Origin: an uncultured Clostridia bacterium
Lineage (GTDB): Bacteria; Bacillota; Clostridia; Christensenellales; UBA1242
Direction: 5' to 3'
DNA length: 64,000 nt
Assembly (NCBI GenBank): GCA_934772525.1
Contig: CAKVMI010000002.1
Span: 124,001 to 188,000, forward strand
Of the stretch, positions 16,720 through 26,429 are shown in pieces. How positions within the stretch are numbered: the stretch's first letter is position 1; every line of letters begins with the position of its first letter. Both the position numbers and the translations under genes were made by a program. Below the pieces are notes generated by a model. The model had not been told where the DNA came from. It did not search any database and saw only the letters and a list, made by a program, of their open reading frames with translations.

Positions 16720-17337
16720 TTATTCGTTAGATAGAAATTCTCCTATCCCGTCATCCTTAGCAAAATTACTAAAATCGTCTAAACTAAAAATATCTTCTAC
16801 TTCACTAGTATGTTGATTACATTTTAACCTACCAGTTGTTCCAGAAAAATAAACTAATATACTACTTAAATGCTGTTCATCAAAAATGGTAATTGCATAG
16901 TTTGAATTATTTATATACTTAACTTTTAACTGAACGTTTGTGGTCTTATTTTTCATCTCTACAAAAAGTGTATTATCAACCATTACTACCCTAATAATTT
17001 CGTTATTTTTGCTATAATTAAAACCATTATCTATTTGCTTGATTACACTATTTCCATCGTTATCTTTAATAGCAACTAATACTCCATAGTTATTTAATAA
17101 TTCAGACACCGCAAGCAAAGTTTCTCCAACAATACTAACGTTATCTTTATTTGAATCGTTTGCGCTATATAATGCTTTAAAAAATTCATCTTGAGCGGTG
17201 TATGTTTTTTCTATAAAATTTTGTGTTTCTTTTAAATCAAATTGATTATTTGGAGTTTCATCATCATTTTTACATGCAAAAAATATAACTGGTAAAATTA
17301 AACAAAGTATTATACAAAGCACTTTCTTTATTTTCAT
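16720..17337 (-). CDS. Putative lipoprotein of unknown function
   Basis: A 205-residue secreted protein with a basic start, a hydrophobic stretch and a lipobox IFFAC (Cys22), followed by an acidic KNDDE segment. The mature part alternates short beta strands and has an ELLNNYG helix; I do not recognise a domain. ATG 17337 lies directly after the stop of the PH-domain gene (TAA-T-ATG), implying coupling. It forms a small envelope group with the PH-domain and PAP2 genes. Confidence 0.7.
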   Translation of the reverse strand: MKIKKVLCIILCLILPVIFFACKNDDETPNNQFDLKETQNFIEKTYTAQDEFFKALYSANDSNKDNVSIVGETLLAVSELLNNYGVLVAIKDNDGNSVIKQIDNGFNYSKNNEIIRVVMVDNTLFVEMKNKTTNVQLKVKYINNSNYAITIFDEQHLSSILVYFSGTTGRLKCNQHTSEVEDIFSLDDFSNFAKDDGIGEFLSNE

Positions 17338-17338
17338 A

Positions 17339-17758
17339 TTAAATACTACCCCCAATTTCGCTTATAAAATCTTCGGTATTTCTAGGTGAAAGATAAAATT
17401 TATTATACTTTCTATATTGACTTTTGCCGTAATAAATGCAAAGACATTCCCGACTCAGTGCAAAACTTTTAGTTACCTTTTTTACCTTTTCAATATTTAG
17501 AATATCACTTTTTTTGATGTCTATTTTTAAAAAACCAAATATTATTGTAAGAAAACTGTCGGAAACTATATACTTTAGTCTAAAATAGAATACTGATAGT
17601 ATAACCCCTGCAATGCCCATTATTACAAGCATTATGTGTCTCATAGTACCTTCAATAAGTAATTCTGCTAAAACCATAATTGTAATTATTACAAGCACTA
17701 TAATAATGTAGGCACTTATATAAAAAGCGTCACGCTTTGGATAAAATACCTTCTTCAT
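17339..17758 (-). CDS. Bacterial PH-domain membrane protein
   Basis: A 139-residue protein with two N-terminal membrane helices (about 12-34 and 43-62). A domain with the bPH (DUF1200-like) pattern follows: YIVSDSFLTIIFGFLKIDIKK, SDILNIEKV, CLCIYYG and KFYLSPRNTEDFISEI. These domains are of unknown function, thought to sit at the membrane. Its ATG overlaps the queH stop (ATGA), so translation is likely coupled. Confidence 0.72.
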   Translation of the reverse strand: MKKVFYPKRDAFYISAYIIIVLVIITIMVLAELLIEGTMRHIMLVIMGIAGVILSVFYFRLKYIVSDSFLTIIFGFLKIDIKKSDILNIEKVKKVTKSFALSRECLCIYYGKSQYRKYNKFYLSPRNTEDFISEIGGSI

Positions 17759-18291
17759 ACCAAACCACATCCGCAATAAGTTTGTCGGTAAATATTGTAC
17801 AACTTACAGAGTTCTATACTCCTTTTAAACCCATCTCGTTTTTTAAAATCACGCACCAAAAATTCTATATCAAAAATCGAAGATAATTCAAGTCCAGAAT
17901 TATTTATATGGTCGGCGTTCTTATGTGGCGAGACCGTTAGAGTTGTACAAAAGCAGTCAAACCCGTTATTTTTCGCATACTCAGCCGTTCTTTCTAATCT
18001 ATAATAAATACACTTGTCACATCTTATAGACCCTTCTCCCATACTTTCAAAGCCCTTAATTGCAAGCATATAGTCACTTGTAACATAGTCATCTACAATT
18101 AATGGGAGATTATGAATATTTGCAAGTTTTTTTAGTTCGTTCAATCGTTTTATATATTCATCTTCTGGCATAATATTAGAGTTAGAAAAATAAAGCGTTA
18201 TATCAAAATCTTCTTCATTTAAAAGTCTTTCAATAACGCTTGTAGCACAAGGTGCACAACAGCAGTGTAAAAGCAATTTTTTTCTACTCAT
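17755..18291 (-). CDS. queH: Epoxyqueuosine reductase QueH
   Basis: QueH performs the last step of queuosine synthesis at tRNA position 34, reducing epoxyqueuosine. The 178-residue protein has the DUF208 hallmarks: HCCCAPC near the N-terminus, MGEGSIRCDKCIYYRLERTA, LTVSPHKN and the terminal RQTYCGCG. The paired cysteines bind the iron-sulfur cluster. It replaces QueG, which is not seen. Start chosen at 18291, one nt after the argS stop (TAA-T-ATG). No other queuosine gene is in the window, so the precursor may be salvaged or made elsewhere. Confidence 0.9.
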   Translation of the reverse strand: MSRKKLLLHCCCAPCATSVIERLLNEEDFDITLYFSNSNIMPEDEYIKRLNELKKLANIHNLPLIVDDYVTSDYMLAIKGFESMGEGSIRCDKCIYYRLERTAEYAKNNGFDCFCTTLTVSPHKNADHINNSGLELSSIFDIEFLVRDFKKRDGFKRSIELCKLYNIYRQTYCGCGLV

Positions 18292-18292
18292 A

Positions 18293-20086
18293 TTACATCT
18301 TCTCTGGAACAGTAATAGCAAGGCAATCTAAACCATCGCAAAGTGCATTATAAACTAATTCAGATACTGTCAAGAATGAATTTTTCTTATTTTCGTCTTG
18401 TTCGGAAATTATTCTTACATTATTGTAAAAAGTAGAATACGCACTTGCAAGTCCGTACAACGCATTACATATTTGGCTAGGAGAATAATTTGCTAGTGCC
18501 AATTTGTATGCATCAATTAGTTTTAATAATTCAATAGTTAAATTTTTAATTTCGGAGTTAACAAAATTGATCTTTCTAGTAAACTCTCCCACTTTTTGTA
18601 AAATAGATTTAATTCTTACCGCAGTATATTGCAAATATGGACCAGTTTTGCCTTCAAATGACATAAAATTATCTAAGTCGAAGATATAGTCACGAGAAAC
18701 ATCATTAGACAAATCACCAAATTTCATAGCTGAAACGCCTATTGCTAGTGCAAGTTGATCAGAGTTTTCCTTAACGCCATTACTCTTTAGTTTCTCTTCT
18801 GCTTTATTTTTAACCATATCAATAATGTCTTGTAGTTTAATAGAACCACCTTCACGTGTTTTAAAAGGTTTTCCATCCTTGCCATTCATTGTGCCATATC
18901 CAATATGTGTTAATTTTACATTTTCAGAACAAATATTGGCAAGTCTACAACAACGGAATACACCTTCAAAGTGAGTTGCTTGACGCTTATCTACGATGTA
19001 AACTATTTCCGCCAAATCTTTATAACTTTCTGCTCTTTGCATAATGGTTGCAATATCGGTCGTTGCATACAAATCTCCACCATTGTACTTTTTTATTATT
19101 ACAGGTGGCATTGGATTTTTATACAACTGCTTTTCGTTTACATCATCGGGATTTTTCTTAGGGATAGGAATATGCTCGCCTTCTCTTGCAACATTTACTA
19201 TAGTTGCACCATCACTTTCTTCAGTTAATCCACGAGAAGTAAATGCATCTATCGTTCTTTGAATATATGGGTACGCATCACTTTCTCCATACCACAAATC
19301 AAAGGTGCAGTTTAATTCTGAATAATTGCGTTTAATTGCTTCTATACTTACTTTTCTAATATCTTTCCAAATTGTGTAAATAGGTTCAGCCTTTCGTTGA
19401 AGCAATAGCGTGTAGTTATCCGCTTTTTTCTTAAATTCTTCATCTACCTTACTTCTTTTAGATGCTTTTGGATAATTTTCGTTTAAAAAATCAAGTGTAA
19501 CCACCGGCTTAACAGTACTTTTTCCGTAATAGTAATCGGTCATACCATATTCTTCTAACATAGCAAAAACAAGACCCATCTGTAAGCCCCAATCTCCTAG
19601 ATGAACATCACTTACTGTATGATAACCAAACTTATTGTATAGTCTTTTTATGCTTTCACCTATAATTGGTGACCTTAAATGTCCCATATGCAATTCTTTG
19701 GCAATATTTGCACCACCATAATCTAAAACAACAGTTTTTCCATTACCTATAGTTTTATCTATTCCATAATTGCTGTCTGCTTGCATATCTGCTAATATTT
19801 GCATAACTCCAGCTTCCGTTAAAGAGAAATTAATAAATGCAGGAGCTATTACGGTTATATTAAATAAATTTTTCACATCCCCATCAAGTCCATCTACTAT
19901 TTTGTTTGCTAATTCCATTGGGTTGGTTTTTAATTGTTTTGCAAGCGAAAACGCAATATTACTCTGAAAATCTGAAATTTCGGGACGAGAAGAAAAACTA
20001 ACAATGTTGTTAAATTTAGCGTCTTCATTAGTGATTTTATTTATTGATTTATTCAAAGCATTTTCTAATATCTTTTTAATTTCCAT
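18293..20086 (-). CDS. argS: Arginyl-tRNA synthetase
   Basis: A 597-residue class I synthetase. An N-terminal Add1 domain is followed by the HIGH-type motif ELHMGHLRS, the core with IGYGTMNGKDGKPFKTREGG (class-specific loop) and a DALR anticodon-binding domain at the C-terminus (QYTAVRIKSIL and later helices). It charges tRNA-Arg. It begins 5 nt upstream of the next gene region (20092) and is co-directional with rpe. Confidence 0.95.
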   Translation of the reverse strand: MEIKKILENALNKSINKITNEDAKFNNIVSFSSRPEISDFQSNIAFSLAKQLKTNPMELANKIVDGLDGDVKNLFNITVIAPAFINFSLTEAGVMQILADMQADSNYGIDKTIGNGKTVVLDYGGANIAKELHMGHLRSPIIGESIKRLYNKFGYHTVSDVHLGDWGLQMGLVFAMLEEYGMTDYYYGKSTVKPVVTLDFLNENYPKASKRSKVDEEFKKKADNYTLLLQRKAEPIYTIWKDIRKVSIEAIKRNYSELNCTFDLWYGESDAYPYIQRTIDAFTSRGLTEESDGATIVNVAREGEHIPIPKKNPDDVNEKQLYKNPMPPVIIKKYNGGDLYATTDIATIMQRAESYKDLAEIVYIVDKRQATHFEGVFRCCRLANICSENVKLTHIGYGTMNGKDGKPFKTREGGSIKLQDIIDMVKNKAEEKLKSNGVKENSDQLALAIGVSAMKFGDLSNDVSRDYIFDLDNFMSFEGKTGPYLQYTAVRIKSILQKVGEFTRKINFVNSEIKNLTIELLKLIDAYKLALANYSPSQICNALYGLASAYSTFYNNVRIISEQDENKKNSFLTVSELVYNALCDGLDCLAITVPEKM

Positions 20087-20091
20087 ATTCT

Positions 20092-20589
20092 TTACCTTTC
20101 GTTATTATTTTCAAATATTCCAAATTCCATTGGAATTATAGTAATTCCAGCTTTTGTAACAGGTGAACCGGTAATTTTAAAACCGGCGTTTAAGTAGTTT
20201 TGTTTATACATTTCTAGGGCTTTAATTTTAAAAAATCCAGTTTTTACGCTAGAAGCGTATTTTTGTGCTAAAACTTCCAGCATTAACCTACCAAATACAT
20301 GTGCATTTTTCTTTACTATATAAGCAAAAAAAGGTATTTCTCCCGTATCTTTATTTATAATGCACGCAACCAAAATACTGCCATTTTCTTCTAGATATTC
20401 AATTTGGTAATCAGATTTTGTGAACGTATACAATTTATGATAGTCAAAAAACTTCATTTCTTTTAGTATACTTACCTTATCTTTATTGATTTTTTCAAGT
20501 TTACATATGGCAAGTAAGTTATCTAAAAAGAAGTTTGCAACGCTATCACATTCCTTTTCGGTAGTTGCCGATTTTAATTGTACAGCCAT
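20092..20589 (-). CDS. Uncharacterised protein, possibly GNAT-like
   Basis: A 165-residue soluble protein. It begins MAVQLKSATTEKECD, and the C-terminal half (AHVFGRLMLEVLAQKYA, then MYKQNYLNAGFKI) recalls the last helix-strand of GNAT acetyltransferases. The central acetyl-CoA loop is not convincing. Start at 20589 follows GGGGTGAT; an in-frame ATG at 20598 has no site. It lies between rpe and argS with short gaps, probably in the same operon. Function not assigned. Confidence 0.5.
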   Translation of the reverse strand: MAVQLKSATTEKECDSVANFFLDNLLAICKLEKINKDKVSILKEMKFFDYHKLYTFTKSDYQIEYLEENGSILVACIINKDTGEIPFFAYIVKKNAHVFGRLMLEVLAQKYASSVKTGFFKIKALEMYKQNYLNAGFKITGSPVTKAGITIIPMEFGIFENNNER

Positions 20590-20604
20590 TAATATCACCC
20601 CTAT

Positions 20605-21309
20605 TTATTTTTTTCTTCTTAAAATACCACCTAATTTATGTTTTATAATGTTCCCTTGCATAGTCCTAATTTCTGCAACTGGGTCGGCTGAATTAAATAT
20701 TGCTGAACCCGAAACTAAAATGTCTGCACCGCACTGACGAAGAACGGGAGCAATTTTTCTATCAATACCGCCATCTACTTCTATTTCTACATTAGAGTGA
20801 TAAACGTTACAATACGCAACCTTTTCGCCAGATCCTTCAATGTAAGACTGCCCACATTTGCCTGGATGAACGCTCATTATTAAGACTATATCTACAATAT
20901 CTTGATTTAATATATTATCTAATACTTTTATATCGGTTTCTGGATTTATAGCAATTCCCACCAAACAATTAAGGTCTTTTATATATTTTAAAGTTTTACA
21001 TATATCACTACACGCTTCATAATGAATGGTAATAATATCTGCCCCAGCATCTACAAAACTTTTAATTAGTTCATTTGATGGTTCACTTACCATTAAGTGA
21101 CAATCAAGTAGCAAATCGGTCATTGCCCTAACCTTTGTAACAAACTCAGCACCAAAAGTGGTATTTTGCACAAACTTGCCATCCATTACATCTAAATGTA
21201 ACATTTTTGCACCACTTTTTTCTACAAGTTTTATAGATTTTTGCAATACATCATCATCTTTATAATTAACTGCAATAATACTTGGCGAAACTTTTGCTAA
21301 ATTAAACAT
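20605..21309 (-). CDS. rpe: Ribulose-phosphate 3-epimerase
   Basis: This TIM-barrel enzyme interconverts ribulose 5-phosphate and xylulose 5-phosphate in the pentose phosphate pathway. It has 234 residues with SPSIIAVNY, LHLDVMDGKFV, DCHLMVSEP, LIMSVHPGKCGQ and IEVDGGID. These contain the metal ligands and catalytic aspartates. It directly follows rlmN, whereas in many Bacillota rpe is preceded by rsgA and prkC, which are absent here. Confidence 0.94.
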   Translation of the reverse strand: MFNLAKVSPSIIAVNYKDDDVLQKSIKLVEKSGAKMLHLDVMDGKFVQNTTFGAEFVTKVRAMTDLLLDCHLMVSEPSNELIKSFVDAGADIITIHYEACSDICKTLKYIKDLNCLVGIAINPETDIKVLDNILNQDIVDIVLIMSVHPGKCGQSYIEGSGEKVAYCNVYHSNVEIEVDGGIDRKIAPVLRQCGADILVSGSAIFNSADPVAEIRTMQGNIIKHKLGGILRRKK

Positions 21310-21321
21310 AAATTCTCCTTA

Positions 21322-22362
21322 TTACTTACCTTCGTAGCGTCTTCGTAATTGACCGCAAGCACCCTCTACATCACTACCAAGAGTTCTTCTAACAGTTGCA
21401 CTAACACCACCACTCTTAACTTTATTAAAGAAGGTTTGAATTTGTGGTTCTGTAAGCCCTGTTAATCCGCTTTCTTTTACATAGTTATATCTGATAAAGT
21501 TAAAGTGACAATCAAACATATGACTTATTTTTATAATATTTTTTACATCTTCATCTGTCGTGTTGCAATCAAGCAAAATATATTCAAATGCTATACGTTT
21601 ATTTGTCTTTTGATAATAATATTTTAGTGCTTCCATTAAGTCATTTACACTATAAGCGTTTGCAACCTTCATTATTTTTTTACGGACTTCATCAATTGTT
21701 GCATGTAATGATACCGTTAGTGTCATCTTTAAATCTAAATTTGTAAGTTCGTAAATTTTATCTACTAGTCCAGATGTAGAAATTGTAATCTTTCGAGGGC
21801 TAATATTTAAACTAGATGGTGATTGAACTAGTCTTATAAATTTTACTACATTATTAAAGTTGTCAAGTGGTTCTCCGCTACCCATTAAAACTACATTTGT
21901 TACAAGTCTTTCAGTGTTTGTTCCACCTAGGTATTTATTTACTGCAAGCACTTGAGATAAAATTTCTCCCGCCGTTAAATTACGTTTAAGTCCATCTAGC
22001 CCACTTGCACAGAACTTGCAACCCATACGGCAACCAACTTGTGTAGAAACGCAAAGAGTATAACCATATTTATACTTTAAAAGTACACCTTCAATTAAGT
22101 CGCCCGTTTCTGTTAGTCTATACAAAAACTTCTTTGTTCCGTCTGTTTTGCTATCAAAGCACTTTTCAATTTGCAATGGTAAATCTACAAACTTAGAATT
22201 TAAAAGTTCTCTGTCTTCTTTACTTAGGTTACTCATTTCTCCAAACGGAATATAACTAGTTAACCACTCATAAGTTTGAGTTGCTCTAAACTTTTTTAAG
22301 CCTAGTTCTACAAATTTATCTCTAATTTCTACTACAGAATAATCTAATAATATTTCTTTCAT
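21322..22362 (-). CDS. rlmN: Dual-specificity RNA methyltransferase RlmN
   Basis: This radical SAM enzyme makes 2-methyladenosine at A2503 of 23S rRNA and A37 of some tRNAs. The 346-residue protein has CRMGCKFC for the [4Fe-4S] cluster, the GSGEPLDNF loop and the mechanistic cysteine near the C-terminus in EGACGQLRRRYE. The N-terminal region is a helical tRNA/rRNA binding domain. It is 18 nt downstream of fmt. Confidence 0.95.
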   Translation of the reverse strand: MKEILLDYSVVEIRDKFVELGLKKFRATQTYEWLTSYIPFGEMSNLSKEDRELLNSKFVDLPLQIEKCFDSKTDGTKKFLYRLTETGDLIEGVLLKYKYGYTLCVSTQVGCRMGCKFCASGLDGLKRNLTAGEILSQVLAVNKYLGGTNTERLVTNVVLMGSGEPLDNFNNVVKFIRLVQSPSSLNISPRKITISTSGLVDKIYELTNLDLKMTLTVSLHATIDEVRKKIMKVANAYSVNDLMEALKYYYQKTNKRIAFEYILLDCNTTDEDVKNIIKISHMFDCHFNFIRYNYVKESGLTGLTEPQIQTFFNKVKSGGVSATVRRTLGSDVEGACGQLRRRYEGK

Positions 22363-22380
22363 TATCTTTATCTTTTCCTT

Positions 22381-23379
22381 TTACTTTGCTTTACCCGATG
22401 TATCTAACATTCTTGGGGCGTTTACTTGTATATTATCACTATACAAAAATCTATCCCCAACCTTAATTTTTCTACCATTTAAAACATCGGTACTTTTTAG
22501 AACCTTACCACCTGGGAACTGTAATTCGGTAATCTCTAAAACACCCTTACCACATTGAACAAAAAGACCACGCTTTATACTAGTTGGTTCTATAACCGTT
22601 CCAACACTTTCACTAGTATCTGCAACATCCTTTGCAACTTTTGCTCTATAAATTTTACAACAAGACCCATTTATGAAACTAAATGCAATAGGAGATGGAT
22701 TTTGACCTAAAATTTGGCACTTGATTTGAGTTGCTGGTTTTTCCCAAACAATTCGCCCTTCTTCCTTTGAAATACGCTTAGTGACAGTTGCATCTACGTG
22801 AGATTGTTGAATATACTCAACTGTACCATTTTCAATTTTATCTAGTGCAGTTAAAACTAGTCCCGCACCAAGTTCGGCAAGTCTTTTTGCAAGTTCGCCG
22901 TAAGTTTCATCTTCACCTATTTGAAGTTTGCCCATAAGAATAATATCGCCAGTATCTAGACCCGCTTCTGTTCTCATAATTGTAACACCCGTTTCGGTGC
23001 AACCCTTCATAATTGCAGTCTGAATAGGACTTGCTCCACGAAATTCAGGAAGTAAACTTCCGTGTACGTTTATAATTCCGTACTTTGGTATATCAATAAT
23101 TTCTTGCGAAATAATTTGACCATAACTTGCAGTAACCATAATATCGGGTTCTAAACTCTTAATGCTTTCTACTCCATCACGAGATAGTTTTTCAAATTGC
23201 ATTATAGGGATATTGTGTTCTAGAGCAAATTCTTTTACTGGAGAAAAAATTATCTTTTTACCACGTTCTTGTATTCTGTCTGGTTGAGATATTATACCAA
23301 TAACTTGGTGCCTGCTATTAAATAACGCTTTTAATGTTGGAATCGCAAATTCTGGAGTCCCTAAAAAAATTATCTTCAT
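22381..23379 (-). CDS. fmt: Methionyl-tRNA formyltransferase
   Basis: Fmt formylates initiator Met-tRNA using 10-formyltetrahydrofolate. The 332-residue protein starts MKIIFLGTPEFA, has the catalytic HGSLLPEFRGASPIQ and MRTEAGLDTGDI, and ends in an OB-like C-domain. ATG 23379 follows the def stop by one nt, so it is translationally coupled to the deformylase that removes the formyl group later. Confidence 0.96.
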   Translation of the reverse strand: MKIIFLGTPEFAIPTLKALFNSRHQVIGIISQPDRIQERGKKIIFSPVKEFALEHNIPIMQFEKLSRDGVESIKSLEPDIMVTASYGQIISQEIIDIPKYGIINVHGSLLPEFRGASPIQTAIMKGCTETGVTIMRTEAGLDTGDIILMGKLQIGEDETYGELAKRLAELGAGLVLTALDKIENGTVEYIQQSHVDATVTKRISKEEGRIVWEKPATQIKCQILGQNPSPIAFSFINGSCCKIYRAKVAKDVADTSESVGTVIEPTSIKRGLFVQCGKGVLEITELQFPGGKVLKSTDVLNGRKIKVGDRFLYSDNIQVNAPRMLDTSGKAK

Positions 23380-23380
23380 A

Positions 23381-23863
23381 CTACTTTTTCTTCTCCTTTT
23401 TAGGTTCATCAATTACTTTATCTATAAATAAAATTCCATCTAAGTGGTCATATTCGTGTGCAACAGCTTTTGCTGAAAAACCTGTAAATTGTCTTGTAAA
23501 TTCTTTACCAAATCTATCATATGCATGAACCACTACAATATTTGGTCGCTTTACCAAACCATAATATTTTGGAACACTTAAGCAACCCTCTTCTAATATA
23601 GGACAACTACCGCTTTGCTCTATTATAGTTGGGTTTATAAATTCAATAAACTCTTCATTTTCATCAAACGCAATAAATACTCTTTTTAATACGCCAATTT
23701 GTACAGCACTAAGACCCGCACCATTTGCTTTTTTTACGGTGTCTAACATATCATCTAAAAGAATACAAAGTCTGTCATCAAACTTTTCTACTTCTCTAGA
23801 CTTCATTCTCAAAAATTCTAAATCTTCTTTTTTATCTATTGTCAAAATCTTTCTAATTGCCAT
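23381..23863 (-). CDS. def: Peptide deformylase
   Basis: This 160-residue metallohydrolase removes N-formyl groups from nascent proteins. All three motifs are present: GAGLSAVQIG (motif 1), EGCLSVP (motif 2, metal Cys) and HEYDHLDG (motif 3, metal His and catalytic Glu). The C-terminus is very basic. It lies between priA and fmt, as in Bacillus. Confidence 0.96.
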   Translation of the reverse strand: MAIRKILTIDKKEDLEFLRMKSREVEKFDDRLCILLDDMLDTVKKANGAGLSAVQIGVLKRVFIAFDENEEFIEFINPTIIEQSGSCPILEEGCLSVPKYYGLVKRPNIVVVHAYDRFGKEFTRQFTGFSAKAVAHEYDHLDGILFIDKVIDEPKKEKKK

Positions 23864-23869
23864 TTTAAC

Positions 23870-26074
23870 CTACCTTAAATCTAACGCATTTACTTCAATA
23901 AACGATTGTACATTTTTTTGTTTATTCTCTCTATCAATATTAAATAACTCATTTACAACTTTTTGCTCGAACTCAGGTTCTAGACGCATAATAATTTGAT
24001 AGCGATATTTTTTCATTATTCTCGAAAGTGGAGATTTCATTTTATTAAGATAAATAAACGCATTAGGATATTTATCTTTTAAACTAAGTACATTATTATA
24101 ATACACTTTTAACGCCTGAATTGCAAGACTATTTTCTTCACTTGTCAATAATATTCTAACAATAACCGAAAATGGCGGAAATTTCGTTACTTGACGGATA
24201 TTAATCTCTTTTTTAAAGAAAGCCAAATAATCATAATTTTTTGCCATCTGGTAAACATAATGATTTGGAGAATAACTTTGCAATATAACCACACCATTTT
24301 TATCTGCCCTACCCGCTCTTCCAGCAACTTGAGTTACTAGTGCAAAAGTCTTTTCGGTTGCAAGATATGAAGACTGGTAAAGCGCTAAATCTGTTTCTAA
24401 TATACCAACCAAAGTTACCGACGGAAAGTCGTGTCCCTTTGCAACCATTTGTGTGCCTACTAGTATTTGTGCTTCTTTTGCTCTAAACTTTGCCAATATA
24501 TTTTTATGTGCATCTTTGGTTTTTGTAACGTCATTATCTAATCTTAAAACCTTAACATCTGGAAACAATTTATGAATTTCTTCTACAACCCTTTCCGTTC
24601 CTATTGACCCATATTTAATGTTATCACTATGACACTCTGGACACTCGTTAAATACTCTAAACTTATTTCCGCAATAGTGGCACTTTAATACATTTTCTTC
24701 TTTATGTAATGAAAGCGACACATCACAATCTGGACACTTGGCTACCCAACCACATTCTCTACACTGAACAAATGAAGCAAAACCTCTACGGTTAATAAAT
24801 AAGATTGCTTGGTTACCCGCTTTTATACACTTTTCTAATTCCACTTGTAGAGCGTTCGAAAAAATGCCATTATTCCCAAGCCTTACTTCTCTACCCATAT
24901 CAATAATATTTATTGCTGGAAGAGTCTGTCCGTTTACTCTTTCTAACATCTCAACTAATTTATATTCGCCATTTAGTGCTTTACTATAAGACACAAGTGA
25001 AGGTGTAGCACTACCCAAAATTAGCATACAGTTATTGTACTGTGCTCTATTTTCCGCAACCATACTAGTAACATAGCGTGGGTGTGATTCACTAAAATAC
25101 GACGAATCATGTTCTTCATCTATAATTATTACACCTAAATTAGTTATAGGACAAAATACCGCCGACCTTGCTCCTATTACTATTTTTGCATCGCCCGATA
25201 ATATTCGTTTCCATTCATCAAAACGTTCACCTGCACTAAGCCCGCTATGTAAAAGTGCGACTTGTTCTCCAAACCTTGCTCTAAAATTCATCAACACTTG
25301 TGGGGTTAGCGAGATTTCTGGAACTAAGACCATAGCACTTTTACCTTGATTTAAAACGCTTTTTATAACGTTCATATAAACTTCGGTTTTACCCGAACCT
25401 GTTATGCCATGAATTAGATACTTTCCGTTAGTATCCGATAAAATTGTATCAACCGCCTTTTGCTGAAGTGGAGTTAGTATAACTTCTTTTTTTGTTGAAA
25501 TCTCGTCATTATACGGAATTCTATTTACATGCAAATAATCAATATCAATTAAATCTAATTCTTTTAACCTTTTTAATGGAGTATTGCCAAATTTTTTATT
25601 TAAAAAAGATTGTTCCACTCCGTTGAAATTATCTACTAAAAATTCAATAAGTCCTCTAACGGCAGTTGCGTTCTTTTTAAGAGTTTCACCATACGCTTTA
25701 ATTTCGGTTACATTTTTTGGTTTAATTATAGTTTTAAAAACCTCGGAAACCTTACCACTTCTAAGTTCGGGTGGCAAAAATAACCTTATACAATCTGCAT
25801 ACCCTACATAAAATCTATTCTTCATAAACTCAGCAAGGCTTAGCTGTTCGGTTGTGATTACAGCCCCTGGGTCTAATGGTGCAATTATATGTTTCAACTT
25901 TGACTCATCTAAACTTGACTCACTAACTATTGAAATTATATACCCTTCAATTTTACGATTGCCAAAAGGCACTAGCACTCTTTGACCTACTGCTAGTGGT
26001 TCATCTAAAATATAATCAAATATTTTATCAATATTAGAACTTGCAATATCTACAATAACCTTTGCAATTTGCAC
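23870..26074 (-). CDS. priA: Primosomal replication restart helicase PriA
   Basis: PriA recognises collapsed forks and reloads the replisome. The 734-residue protein has the 3'-DNA-binding N-domain, winged helix, helicase core (HGITGSGKTEVYM, IIDEEHDSSY, LGSATPS) and an inserted zinc module with paired CxxC motifs (CRECGW, CPDC, CHYCG, CPEC). It follows rpoZ by 60 nt; coaBC, usually placed between, is missing. Confidence 0.96.
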   Translation of the reverse strand: MQIAKVIVDIASSNIDKIFDYILDEPLAVGQRVLVPFGNRKIEGYIISIVSESSLDESKLKHIIAPLDPGAVITTEQLSLAEFMKNRFYVGYADCIRLFLPPELRSGKVSEVFKTIIKPKNVTEIKAYGETLKKNATAVRGLIEFLVDNFNGVEQSFLNKKFGNTPLKRLKELDLIDIDYLHVNRIPYNDEISTKKEVILTPLQQKAVDTILSDTNGKYLIHGITGSGKTEVYMNVIKSVLNQGKSAMVLVPEISLTPQVLMNFRARFGEQVALLHSGLSAGERFDEWKRILSGDAKIVIGARSAVFCPITNLGVIIIDEEHDSSYFSESHPRYVTSMVAENRAQYNNCMLILGSATPSLVSYSKALNGEYKLVEMLERVNGQTLPAINIIDMGREVRLGNNGIFSNALQVELEKCIKAGNQAILFINRRGFASFVQCRECGWVAKCPDCDVSLSLHKEENVLKCHYCGNKFRVFNECPECHSDNIKYGSIGTERVVEEIHKLFPDVKVLRLDNDVTKTKDAHKNILAKFRAKEAQILVGTQMVAKGHDFPSVTLVGILETDLALYQSSYLATEKTFALVTQVAGRAGRADKNGVVILQSYSPNHYVYQMAKNYDYLAFFKKEINIRQVTKFPPFSVIVRILLTSEENSLAIQALKVYYNNVLSLKDKYPNAFIYLNKMKSPLSRIMKKYRYQIIMRLEPEFEQKVVNELFNIDRENKQKNVQSFIEVNALDLR

Positions 26075-26134
26075 TGATGTACCCCATTTTAAAAAATTAA
26101 AGGGCTGGTGTAAATTTACCCCAACCCGTATTTA

Positions 26135-26344
26135 CTAATTGCCATTTTTTTCTGGCATTTTTATAATATCGTCCCAAAATTCTTGTGCAGCAACACTTAC
26201 AGGTTTTACCTGACGATGTTCATTAAAAAATTCTGCCCGAGAGATTGAAATTTCTTTTGCACGCTTTGCAACCAAAACAGATAGAGCATATTTATTACCT
26301 GCTTTGTCTATTAATTTGTCTACTGGTGGTTGATTTAATGACAT
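26135..26344 (-). CDS. rpoZ: RNA polymerase omega subunit
   Basis: A 69-residue omega subunit with QPPVDKLIDKAGNKYALSVLVAKRAKEI, the conserved helix that wraps the beta' C-terminus, then an acidic end. The AAGGAG ribosome site and promoter at 26403-26374 are directly upstream. In Bacillota gmk normally precedes it; here the gene upstream is yicC. Confidence 0.93.
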   Translation of the reverse strand: MSLNQPPVDKLIDKAGNKYALSVLVAKRAKEISISRAEFFNEHRQVKPVSVAAQEFWDDIIKMPEKNGN

Positions 26345-26373
26345 ATTACATATCTCCTTATACTTACTTCACC

Positions 26374-26403
26374 ATTATAACACATTTTGAGCAATATATA
26401 CAA
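26374..26403 (-). promoter_or_regulatory. Promoter of the rpoZ-priA-def-fmt-rlmN-rpe operon
   Basis: Minus strand TTGTAT (26403-26398), 18-nt spacer, extended -10 TGT-TATAAT (26379-26374 for the hexamer), about 30 nt before the rpoZ ATG. The very short gaps downstream suggest one long transcript reaching argS or beyond. Confidence 0.65.
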
Positions 26404-26429
26404 CAACTTTTTATAAAAATTTTTAATTA